64,000 nucleotides of DNA. Origin: Lineus longissimus (lineage: Eukaryota > Nemertea > Pilidiophora > Heteronemertea > Lineidae). A program made the translations under genes and the position numbers. This document shows, one piece after another, positions 31,784-42,273 of the stretch (positions are counted from its first letter, which is position 1; each line of letters begins with the position of its first letter). The stretch covers positions 5,024,501-5,088,500 of the forward strand of contig NC_088313.1 in assembly GCF_910592395.1 (NCBI RefSeq), in the 5' to 3' direction. The notes under the pieces are model-generated. The model ran no database searches. It was not told the DNA's origin and was given only the letters and a program-made list of their open reading frames with translations.

Positions 31784-32966
31784 TATCCGATGTGGTGTGA
31801 CGTCGAGAACACGTGATAACCTCAGTTGGTTTTGAAATCCGACCGTGACGGACGTGCTGTTGGGCAGCTCTTGTGTTCGACATGGTTGGTTTTGGAATCA
31901 GCGCTACCATAGTGGATTGTGCACTATAGTAGTAGTTTGCACTTGACTCGGTGAGTTAGTGCATAGCTGGGGAGTAACCCTTCTTGGGAAGGGTAGGCTC
32001 AAGGCTGCCGGAATGCTTGATTCGTCAGGATGGCCGAGCGATATGCCGGGGAGTAACTCTTCTTGGGAAGGGTAGGCTTAAGGCTGCCGGAATGCTTGAT
32101 TCGTCAGGATGGCCGAGGTGATAAGCCGGGGAGTAACTCTGCTTGGGCAGGGAAGGCTCAAGGCTGCCGGAACGCTTGATTCGTCAAGATGGCCGAGGAA
32201 ATATGCCGAACGTGACCTTGTTGGGCAAGGTGGGCCAGGCTGCCGGAAGGCTTGATTCGTCAAGATGGCCGAGGCAATAAGCCGGAGGTGACCTTGCTTG
32301 GGCAAGGTGGGCCAGGCTGCCAGAAGGCTTGATTCGTCAAGATGGCCGAGGCAATAAGCCGGAGGTGACCTTGCTTGGGCAAGGTGGGCCAGGCTGCCGG
32401 AATGCTTGATTCGTCAAGATGGCCGAGGTAATAAGCCGGAGGTGACCTTGCTTGGGCAAGGTGGGCCAGGCTGCCGGAAGGCTTGATTCGTCAAGATGGC
32501 CGAGGTGATAAGCTAGAGGACCGACTCTGATGAAGTAGTAAATAGCGAGTTATCCTGTTGGGTCGGGTTAGGCCGAGGGCAGGCCATGCTAGTTTGCCCG
32601 GATGAGAGTTGGGTAGTAGAATGGTGGCACAGGAGCTGTTGGAGCTGGTGCAGGGTAATGTAGGGAAAGTATTGAGGAACCAAAGTGAGGAGTTGTCAGC
32701 CCTGGTGCAGTTGGGTTAAGAGCGTCAGTTGGGAAATAAGTTTGGTGTCTGCTATTGGATTTGTGGTTAAGTGTTCGAAGTAGGAAGTGGATGGCGCTGA
32801 TCCGAGTGGGTGGTTTAGTGGTATAATTATGTAAGTGAGTTCACCGTATCGATCTTAGTGCATAATGTGTAGTGCATTCGCATGTATGCTCAAGACTATA
32901 TAGGTTATTGATATACCGAGGCCAACTCGGGCAGGTACACGTGTCGATGGTACAAATTACAGAATA
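31784..32966. other. Non-coding junction between third isolated unit and array
   Basis: Holds the 78-bp minisatellite (31,966-32,511). Otherwise no supported gene; a 32-codon frame at about 32,621 is too short to judge. The main array begins abruptly at CAGTGTTGG (32,967). Confidence 0.5.
31966..32511. repeat. Minisatellite, seven copies of a 76-80-bp unit
   Basis: Unit core: GGCTGCCGGAAKGCTTGATT, then CGTCARGATGGCCGAGG, with a variable half CCTTGCTTGGGCAAGGTGG (an internal palindrome-like CCTTGC/GCAAGG). The first three copies carry a GGGGAGTAACTCT variant, the last four a GGAGGTGACCTTG variant, so two sub-types are arranged in blocks. Confidence 0.85.
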
Positions 32967-33392
32967 CAGTGTTGGTGGGGGGGGGGGGGGGGGGGAAGGG
33001 GAGGGATGATTTTCGACGGGCTTTAACCCGCGAATCACCTTTTTGACCGCAACGGTTAATTTGAGCCCCAAAACCACACAAGCAAGCCAATTTGACTGAA
33101 ACTTAATCATTTTCATCACTTTAAACACACCTTATTCTCAATATAAGAAGAAGTATATTTGAAATGGAAAATAACATTCAACTGGTATGGTGAGACCACC
33201 CGTTCGTCTCAAACGGAACTTTAACCGCGAGCTGATTGGTTAAATACAGGTGCGGGACCTACAGGCCGGCCCCCTGGCTGCCATTTCCATTTCGCAAAAT
33301 TCGATGGCCACCACATAAGGTAGCCTACATTTTCATTTTAACACTCGTAAAAGGGAAGAAGAAACAAAATGATTGGGACATGAAGAGAAAAA

Positions 33393-33510
33393 GTCTACAA
33401 CACGCGGTATTCCGAGGCGGTCACCCATCCACGTACTAACCACGCTCGACGTTGCTTGGCTTCGGTGATCGGACGAGAACCGGTGTTTTCAACGTGATAT
33501 GGTCGTAGAC
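33393..33510 (-). rRNA. 5S ribosomal RNA, array gene 1
   Basis: Array consensus sequence, 118 bp, then T5 (AAAAA on the plus strand at 33,388-33,392) as Pol III terminator. Helix I pairs positions 1-9 with 110-118. Box A lies near 50-64, box C near 80-97. Compared with the usual animal consensus it has G79 and C97 where U79 and G97 are typical; these two positions pair with each other in helix IV. Transcribed by Pol III with TFIIIA; the product is a large-subunit rRNA. Confidence 0.98.
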
Positions 33511-33560
33511 ATTAGAGGCGGCGATGCGTAGGTTACTTATAATATCACTGCGCCTACTAT
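33511..33560 (-). promoter_or_regulatory. Upstream TATA-like element of the 5S gene
   Basis: On the minus strand TATAAG occupies -31 to -26 (plus 33,536-33,541), within ATATTATAAG. The same sequence at the same distance precedes every 5S gene here, including the isolated copies. TATA-like boxes near -28 help 5S transcription in several invertebrates and fungi. Confidence 0.55.
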
Positions 33561-33814
33561 AATGCGTCATATTTTGGGGTCAGAGGCATTATGTATGCCT
33601 ACGTCACAGCTTCGTCGCATTACAGATGTGGTTGGGGCGCCCATTACACGACGGAGTCTACGCGTAGACATACAGTTCACGCCGGCTCGCACTGAAACAG
33701 AAACGGACGCACATTCAAGAACTGCACGCAGACCAACATCGGAAGAAGAGAGTGCCAACTGGACATCAAAGACGCCAACGGTTGGCAAGGTGTCTCATCA
33801 CTAGGAACGCAGCG

Positions 33815-33911
33815 TGACGTCACGAGCTCTGACGTCACGAGCAGACTACTCCGAGGCTCCCTGACGTCATGAGAGACGCCAGCGCCATCTCCCGAATCAG
33901 GACTGACGTCA
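33815..33911. promoter_or_regulatory. Cluster of four TGACGTCA octamers in the 5S spacer
   Basis: Perfect CRE palindromes at 33,815-33,822, 33,830-33,837, 33,862-33,869 and 33,904-33,911. The same four recur in nearly every array unit at the same spacing, about 300-400 bp upstream of the 5S start of that unit. Isolated units carry a further one in the 66-bp block. CREB/ATF-type bZIP proteins bind this octamer; whether they act on Pol III here is unknown. Confidence 0.6.
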
Positions 33912-34363
33912 CTAGCAGCAACTTCCACGCCGGTCTGAACTCAAAAAGCGTCCTAGTATAAACGCTTGGAAGCTAGTAGGCCTGCGCAGGATTGGGGGGG
34001 GAGGGATTATTTTAACGGGCTTACGGTTAATTTGAGCCCCAAAACCACACAAGCAAGCCAATTTGACTGAAACTTAATCATTTTCATCACTTTAAACACA
34101 CCTTATTCTCAATATAAGAAGAAGTATATTTGAAATGGAAAATAACATTCAACTGGTATGGTGAGACCACCCATTCGTCTCAAACGGAACTATAACCGCG
34201 AGCTGATTGGTTAAATACAGGTGCGGGACCTACAGGCCGGCCCCCTGGCTGCCATTTCCGTTTCGCAAAATTCGATGGCCACCACATAAGGTAGCCTACA
34301 TTTTCATTTTAACAATCGTACAAGGGAAGAAGAAACAAAATGATTGGGACATGAAGAGAAAAA

Positions 34364-34481
34364 GTCTACAACACGCGGTATTCCGAGGCGGTCACCCATC
34401 CACGTACTAACCACGCTCGACGTTGCTTGGCTTCGGTGATCGGACGAGAACCGGTGTTTTCAACGTGATATGGTCGTAGAC
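34364..34481 (-). rRNA. 5S ribosomal RNA, array gene 2
   Basis: Consensus sequence with T5 terminator. Confidence 0.98.
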
Positions 34482-35381
34482 ATTAGAGGCGGCGATGCGT
34501 AGGTTACTTATAATATCACTGCGCCTACTATAATGCGTCATATTTTGGGGTCAGAGGCATTATGTATGCCTACGTCACAGCTTCGTCGCATTACAGATGT
34601 GGTTGGGGCGCCCATTACACGACGGAGTCTACGCGTAGACATACAGTTCACGCAGGCTCGCACTGAAACAGAAACGGACGCACATTCAAGAACTGCACGC
34701 AGACCAACATCGGAAGAAGAGAGTGCCGACTGGACATCAAAGACGCCAGCGGTTGGCAAGGTGTCTCATCACTAGGAACGCAGCGTGACGTCACGAGCTC
34801 TGACGTCACGAGCAGACTACTCCGAGGCTCCCTGACGTCATGAGAGACGCCAGCGCCATCTCCCGAATCAGGACTGACGTCACTAGCAGCAACTTCCACG
34901 CCGGTCTGAACTCAAAAAGCGTCCTAGTATAAACGCTTGGAAGCTAGTAGGCCTGCGCAGTGTTGGGGGGGGGGGGGGGGGGGAGAGGGGAGGGATGATT
35001 TTCGACGGGCTTTAACCCGCGAATCACCTTTTTGACCGCAACGGTTAATTTGAGCCCCAAAACCACACAAGCAAGCCAATTTGACTGAAACTTAATCATT
35101 TTCATCACTTTAAACACACCTTATTCTCAATATAAGAAGAAGTATATTTGAAATGGAAAATAACATTCAACTGGTATGGTGAGACCACCCATTCGTCTCA
35201 AACGGAACTATAATCGCGAGCTGATTGGTTAAATACAGGTGCGGGACCTACAGGCCGGCCCCCTGGCTGCCATTTCCATTTCGCAAAATTCGATGGCCAC
35301 CACAAAAGGTAGCCTACATTTTCATTTTAACAATCGTACAAGGGAAGAAGAAACAAAATGATTTGGACATGAAGAGAAAAA

Positions 35382-35499
35382 GTCTACAACACGCGGTATT
35401 CCGAGGCGGTCACCCATCCACGTACTAACCACGCTCGACGTTGCTTGGCTTCGGTGATCGGACGAGAACCAGTGTTTTCAACGTGATATGGTCGTAGAC
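35382..35499 (-). rRNA. 5S ribosomal RNA, array gene 3
   Basis: One change from consensus, C29T; T5 terminator intact. Confidence 0.97.
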
Positions 35500-36395
35500 A
35501 TTAGAGGCGGCGATGCGTAGGTTACTTATAATATCACTGCGCCTACTATAATGCGTCATATTTTGGGGTCAGAGGCATTATGTATTCCTACGTCACAGCT
35601 TCGTCGCATTACAGATGTGGTTGGGGCGCCCATTACACGACGGAGTCTACGCGTAGACATACAGTTCACGCAGGCTCGCACTGAAACAGAAACGGACGCA
35701 CATTCAAGAACTGCACGCAGACCAACATCGGAAGAAGAGAGTGCCGACTGGACATCAAAGACGCCAACGGTTGGCAAGGTATCTCATCACTAGGAACGCA
35801 GCGTGACGTCACGAGCTCTGACGTCACGAGCAGACTACTCCGAGGCTCCCTGACGTCATGAGAGACGCCAACGCCATCTCCCGAATCAGGACTGACGTCA
35901 CTAGCAGCAACTTCCACGCCGGTCTGAACTCAAAAAGCGTCCTAGTATAAACGCTTGGAAGCTAGTAGGCCTGCGCAGTGTTGGGGGGGGGGGGGGGAGA
36001 GGGGAGGTACGATTTTCGACGGGCTTTAACCCGCGAATCACCTATTTGACCGCAACGGTTAATTTGAGCCCCAAAACCACACAAGCAAGCCAATTTGACT
36101 GAAACTTAATTATTTTCATCACTTTAAACACACCTTATTCTCAATATAAGAAGAAGTATATTTGAAATGGAAAATAACATTCAACTGGTATGGTGAGACC
36201 ACCCATTCGTCTCAAACGGAACTATAACCGCGAGCTGATTGGTTAAATACAGGTGCGGGACCTACAGGCCGGCCCCCTGGCTGCCATTTCCATTTCGCAA
36301 AATTCGATGGCAACCACATAAAGTAGCCTACATTTTCATTTTAACAATCGTACAAGGGAAGAAGAAACAAAATGATTGGGACATGAAGAGAAAAA

Positions 36396-36513
36396 GTCTA
36401 CAACACGCGGTATTCCGAGGCGGTCACCCATCCACGTACTAACCACGCTTGACGTTGCTTGGCTTCGGTGATCGGACGAGAACCGGTGTTTTCAACGTGA
36501 TATGGTCGTAGAC
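36396..36513 (-). rRNA. 5S ribosomal RNA, array gene 4
   Basis: One change from consensus, G64A, at the edge of box A/helix II; T5 terminator intact. Confidence 0.97.
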
Positions 36514-37416
36514 ATTAGAGGCGGCGATGCTTAGGTTACTTATAATATCACTGCGCCTACTATAATGCGTCATATTTTGGGGTCAGAGGCATTATGTATG
36601 CCTACGTCACAGCTTCGTCGCATTACAGATGTGGTTGGGGCGCCCATTACACGACGGAGTCTACGCGTAGACATACAGTTCACGCAGGCTCGCACTGAAA
36701 CAGAAACGGACGCACATTCAAGAACTGCACGCAGACCAACATCGGAAGAAGAGAGTGCCGACTGGACATCAAAGACGCCAACGGTTGGCAAGGTGTCTCA
36801 TCACTAGGAACGCAGCGTGACGTCACGAGCTCTGACGTCACGAGCAGACTACCCCGAGGCTCCCTGACGTCATGAGAGACGCCAGCGCTATCTCCCGAAT
36901 CAGGACTGACGTCACTAGCAGCAACTTCCACGCCGGTCTGAACTCAAAAAGCGTCCTAGTATAAACGCTTGGAAGATAGTAGGCCTGCGCAGTGTTGGGG
37001 GGGGGGGGGGGGGGGGGGAGAGGGGAGGGATGATTTTCGACGGGCTTTAACCCGCGAATCACCTTTTTGACCGCAACGGTTAATTTGAGCCCCAAAACCA
37101 CACAAGCAAGCCAATTTGACTGAAACTTAATCATTTTCATCACTTTAAACACACCTTATTCTCAATATAAGAAGAAGTATATTTGAAATGGAAAATAACA
37201 TTCAACTGGTATGGTGAGACCACCCATTCGTCTCAAACGGAACTATAACCGCGAGCTGATTGGTTGAATACAGGTGCGGGACCTACAGGCCGGCCCCCTG
37301 GCTGCCATTTCCATTTCGCAAAATTCGATGGCCACCACATAAGGTAGCCTACATTTTCATTTTAACAATCGTACAAGGGAAGAAGAAACAAAATGATTGG
37401 GACATGAAGAGAAAAA

Positions 37417-37534
37417 GTCTACAACATGCGGTATCCCGAGGCGGTCACCCATCCACGTACTAACCACGCTCGACGTTGCTTGGCTTCGGTGATCGGACGA
37501 GAACCGGTGTTTTCAACGTGATATGGTCGTAGAC
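37417..37534 (-). rRNA. 5S ribosomal RNA, array gene 5
   Basis: Two changes from consensus, A100G and G108A; the second would unpair a helix V base. A100G is shared with gene 6. Confidence 0.97.
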
Positions 37535-38434
37535 ATTAGAGGCGGCGATGCTTAGGTTACTTATAATATCACTGCGCCTACTATAATGCGTCATATTTTG
37601 GGGTCAGAGGCATTATGTATGCCTACGTCACAGCTTCGTCGCATTACAGATGTGGTTGGGGCGCCCATTACACGACGGAGTCTACGCGTAGACATACAGT
37701 TCACGCAGGCTCGCACTGAAACAGAAACGGACGCACATTCAAGAACTGTACGCAGACCAACATCGGAAGAAGAGAGTGCCGACTGGACATCAAAGACGCC
37801 AACGGTTGGCAAGGTGTCTCATCACTAGGAACGCATCGTGACGTCACGAGCTCTGACGTCACGAGCAGACTACCCCGAGGCTCCCTGACGTCATGAGAGA
37901 CGCCAGCGCTATCTCCCGAATCAGGACTGACGTCACTAGCAGCAACTTCCACGCCGGTCTGAACTCAAAAAGCGTCCTAGTATAAACGCTTGGAAGCTAG
38001 TAGGCCTGCGCAGTGTTGGGGGGGGGGGGGGGGGGGAGAGGGGAGGGATGATTTTCGACGGGCTTTAACCCGCGAATCACCTTTTTGACCGCAACGGTTA
38101 ATTTGAGCCCCAAAACCACACAAGCAAGCCAATTTGACTGAAACTTAATCATTTTCATCACTTTAAACACACCTTATTCTCAATATAAGAAGAAGTATAT
38201 TTGAAATGGAAAATAACATTCAACTGGTATGGTGAGACCACCCATTCGTCTCAAACGGAACTATAACCGCGAGCTGATTGGTTGAATACAGGTGCGGGAC
38301 CTACAGGCCGGCCCCCTGGCTGCCATTTCCATTTCGCAAAATTCGATGGCCACCACATAAGGTAGCCTACATTTTCATTTTAACAATCGTACAAGGGAAG
38401 AAGAAACAAAATGATTGGGACATGAAGAGAAAAA

Positions 38435-38552
38435 GTCTACAACACGCGGTATCCCGAGGCGGTCACCCATCCACGTACTAACCACGCTCGACGTTGCTTG
38501 GCTTCGGTGATCGGACGAGAACCGGTGTTTTCAACGTGATATGGTCGTAGAC
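38435..38552 (-). rRNA. 5S ribosomal RNA, array gene 6
   Basis: One change from consensus, A100G, shared with the neighbouring gene 5, indicating recent local exchange. Confidence 0.97.
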
Positions 38553-39446
38553 ATTAGAGGCGGCGATGCGTAGGTTACTTATAATATCACTGCGCCTACT
38601 ATAATGCGTCATATTTTGGGGTCAGAGGCATTATGTATGCCTACGTCACAGCTTCGTCGCATTACAGATGTGGTTGGGGCGCCCATTACACGACGGAGTC
38701 TACACGTAGACATACAGTTCACGCAGGCTCGCACTGAAACAGAAACGGACGCACATTCAAGAACTGCACGCAGACCAACATCGGAAGAAGAGAGTGCCGA
38801 CTGGACATCAAAGACGCCAACGGTTGGCAAGGTGACTCATCACTAGGAACGCAGCGTGACGTCACGAGCTCTGACGTCACGAGCAGACTTGTCCGAGGCT
38901 CTCTGACGTCATGAGAGACGCCAGCGCCATCTCCCGAATCAGGACTGACGTCACTAGCAGCAACTTCCACGCCGGTCTGAACTCAAAAAGCGTCCTAGTA
39001 TAAACGCTTGGAAGCTAGTAGGCCTGCGCAGTGTTGGGGGGGGGGGGGAGAGGGGAGGGATGATTTTCGACGGGCTTTAACCCGCGAATCACCTTTTTGA
39101 CCGCAACGGTTAATTTGAGCCCCAAAACCACACAAGCAAGCCAATTTGACTGAAACTTAATCATTTTCATCACTTTAAACACACTTTATTCTCAATATAA
39201 GAAGAAGTATATTTGAAATGGAAAATAACATTCAACTGGTATGGTGAGACCACCCATTCGTCTCAAACGGAACTATAACCGCGAGCTGATTGGTTAAATA
39301 CAGGTGCGGGACCTACAGGCCGGCCCCCTGGCTGCCATTTCCATTTCGCAAAATTCGATGGCCACCACATAAGGTAGCCTACATTTTCATTTTAACAATC
39401 GTACAAGGGAAGAAGAAACAAAATGATTGGGACATGAAGAGAAGAA

Positions 39447-39564
39447 GTCTACAACACGCGGTATTCCGAGGCGGTCACCCATCCACGTACTAACCACGCT
39501 CGACGTTGCTTGGCTTCGGTGATCGGATGAGAACCGGTGTTTTCAACGTGATATGGTCGTAGAC
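39447..39564 (-). rRNA. 5S ribosomal RNA, array gene 7 (variant with altered terminator)
   Basis: Carries G37A, and the T-run after the gene reads TTCTTCTC in place of TTTTTCTC. The same pair of changes is in array gene 13. Its upstream spacer is interrupted by the retrotransposon at 39,840, about 275 bp upstream of the 5S start, so its CRE cluster is now more than 10 kb away. Confidence 0.96.
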
Positions 39565-39839
39565 ATTAGAGGCGGCGATGCGTAGGTTACTTATAATATC
39601 ACTGCGCCTACTATAATGCGTCATATTTTGGGGTCAGAGGCATTATGTATGCCTACGTCACAGCTTCGTCGCATTACAGATGTGGTTGGGGCGCCCATTA
39701 CACGACGGAGTCTACGCGTAGACATACAGTTCACGCAGGCTCGCACTGAAACAGAAACGGACGCACATTCAAGAACTGCACGCAGACCAACATCGGAAGA
39801 AGAGAGTGCCGACTCGACATCAAAGACGCCAACGGTTGG

Positions 39840-40042
39840 TGAATGATATCTGCCGTTACGTGGAGGGATAAATCAGACTCAGATATGATGTTGGCTATCA
39901 CTTTTATTCCATGTTTCTCATCAACTCGAACGTGTGTACATCAAGCCATTACAGCGAAGTTCGACATCTGGCCGTGGCGGCGCTATCGTCCGGTGTCTCC
40001 GGGATTGCGCGGGAAGGGGATCATACAGGGTGATACCATACA
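39840..40042 (-). repeat. 3' LTR of Ty3/Gypsy element
   Basis: 203 bp; I find no difference from the 5' LTR by eye. Contains TTTATT (AATAAA on the minus strand) near 39,902. The adjoining polypurine tract lies at about 40,043-40,056 (plus strand TCACCCCCCTCCCG). Confidence 0.97.
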
Positions 40043-42273
40043 TCACCCCCCTCCCGAGCGTATGATAGCTCCCGCCATACGCCAAAACATTCAAAATACA
40101 AAAAACCCTATCAAAATACAGAAAATAATATACATGAAGGTCGCCAGTCACAAAACGTGACAAAAAAATGAGTGAGGATGATGGATGAAACATCCAAACC
40201 TTACCCTCACAACACCAAAACACCCAAATTATCGTCAGGTAGAGTTCCAATAATCAAGAGGAGTCCCAAGTGATGGCATAGATGGAGCAGCATGGGTGCA
40301 ATGACAGGACCGACTATGTGAGTAACGATCCCACACGCCTGTCCCAGCACGGCAACCGCACCAACCCCATCAATACCCCAAAAAAGAAAGTATCATAATC
40401 ATTAGAATGACAAAACTCCATACATGTATGGTGACAAGATGGAAAACCATACCCAAAAATCTCAAATTAAACCAGATCTCATTACAAATCACACACACAT
40501 TCACACAGAGATTCACAAGCCATTCACCCCAGCAGGTGCTTAAGCTGCTGTACATTCAAACAGAGATCAGCTATAACCAATTATAAATGAAGGGAAAAGG
40601 TACATGTACAATGTAGGTTAGGAATAGAACTCCACTGACAACATCATAAGAAAAAAACCAACAGTTAACAAGCTACCGTTGCAATATGTAAACCTTTGCC
40701 AATCGCTGGCAAAAACCTGTGACTGTCCACATCAAAACAGTATGAACAAACATGAATCATAATGAAAACTAGTCAAGAAAATTACTATTGTCTTAATAAT
40801 ACAAAATCGTACTGCAACTCCGCAAGTGAAATGCTGTCAAAAACACTTCTCTATACAAATATAACCAAGAGAAAAGTGCAGCGCACTTGGTCACCTTGAC
40901 ACGAAGCATCCTAGTATGCAGTTCTGGCATCGCACATAATGCTCCAAAGACACATTTTACATTCCAAACAGGTACAATGACTAAATGAAACTAGTGAGTA
41001 GTCCAACTTTCAGGTGAGGCAAAATTTAGCCCTATGACATCTATGACCACAAGAACAGTTGGATAAAAATGCCTAGTCATAGACGGTACCAACCTAAAAT
41101 TTACACAAAAATCAGTTACACAAGTTAACATAAAACACAAAAAGACGTGCACTTGGTGCATAATGCGAAAATTACTTAGCCAACCAGACTAAAAGCACAA
41201 GAACTGAAGTGCAAAATGGAGCCCTATAGTTACTCATCCTCAAAAGGGATAGACTAAGAGCAGATTACATAGAAGAGCACGCCTGCCAATACAGTAAAGC
41301 GTCTCAACACCTGGGCCATAAAAAGGACCCATAGGCCTACTTCCTACACACTGTGGTAGTATCATAGGATACAAACTGGAAACATGACCAAGTACCAAAT
41401 AGCAATGTAACTTCTAGTACCCTCAAGTCCAGAGGTAGTAAAATGTAACAAGGCACTCCACAACTTCATTCAGTCCAAATGTATCATCAAATATATCATG
41501 GTATTCTAAACAGTCCCAATATTTACTTTTAGTAAGTTGAAAACAAAACAAAAGTGTCCGATTCACGTGACATCATATAGGGAATATATGGAATCCTCCG
41601 CAAGTGTCTCTTAGCACAGCAAAACGAAATCCTCACTGAGAGCTGGCCAGTAACGGTCAGTCTCCCCAGTATATAATCCTCTAAACATTGTCTCTAATGT
41701 CCACAAGTTGCAAATAACCTTCCCTGCGAGCTGGCCAGTAACGATCCAGTCAGGCTACTCAGAAAAAGCTACTAGTCCCAATGCAACTTATTGAAGTAAT
41801 CAGCACAACCTGCTATCCAGGAACACACTAGGCACTTACTAGTACACAAATCCAGGTGGTGGTATAACGTGGGTAGGCCTAAGAAATATAGTTTGACCAA
41901 ATAACATAACGAAGCAGTAGGTCCTAGATTTACAACGAACAGTATAGGAGCAACATGCTCAAAGACCTTCAAGCAACTTCGCTTGGAAAAAATAGTTAGA
42001 GGACACAAGGCGTTCAGGACTGTTCAGTTATGATAACCACACAACGCACACGAACACACAACGTGTCAATGTAACATCCATACCCATACTGTACAAGCAG
42101 GAAGATACAAAAACACAGAAACATTCACACTCGCATTCATAAAACAAACAGCCTTATCACCTCCATCACTCACACACCAGTGTTACAAGGGTCACAGTTA
42201 TCGAACACTGACCACACACCAACGTGCATCACCCCCAGGAAAAGTAGCAGAGTGAACCCTTGCAGCAAGCAGA
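40043..42273 (-). other. Long 3' untranslated region of the Ty3/Gypsy element
   Basis: 2.2 kb without a supported gene or an envelope-like frame. A short direct repeat, GAGCTGGCCAGTAACG, occurs at about 41,640 and 41,729. AT-rich. Confidence 0.6.

Larger units (their letters stand above)
32967..39839 (-). repeat. 5S rDNA tandem array, left block (7 genes)
   Basis: Seven head-to-tail units with 5S genes on the minus strand, gene-to-gene spacings 971, 1018, 1014, 1021, 1018 and 1012 bp. Spacing differences come mainly from the poly-G tract (about 8 to 25 G). The short spacing comes from a deletion next to that tract at about 34,012-34,024. All units lack the 66-bp block of the isolated units. 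The block ends at the retrotransposon insertion in the GCCAACG|GTTGGC palindrome. Confidence 0.97.

Noticed and set aside
31966-32511. CRISPR-like array
   Set aside because: Repeats are contiguous, imperfect and of minisatellite type without unique spacers, in a eukaryotic genome.
40043-42273. Possible envelope gene downstream of pol
   Set aside because: Only short frames of up to 78 codons; no signal peptide, transmembrane anchor or cleavage-site pattern was seen.
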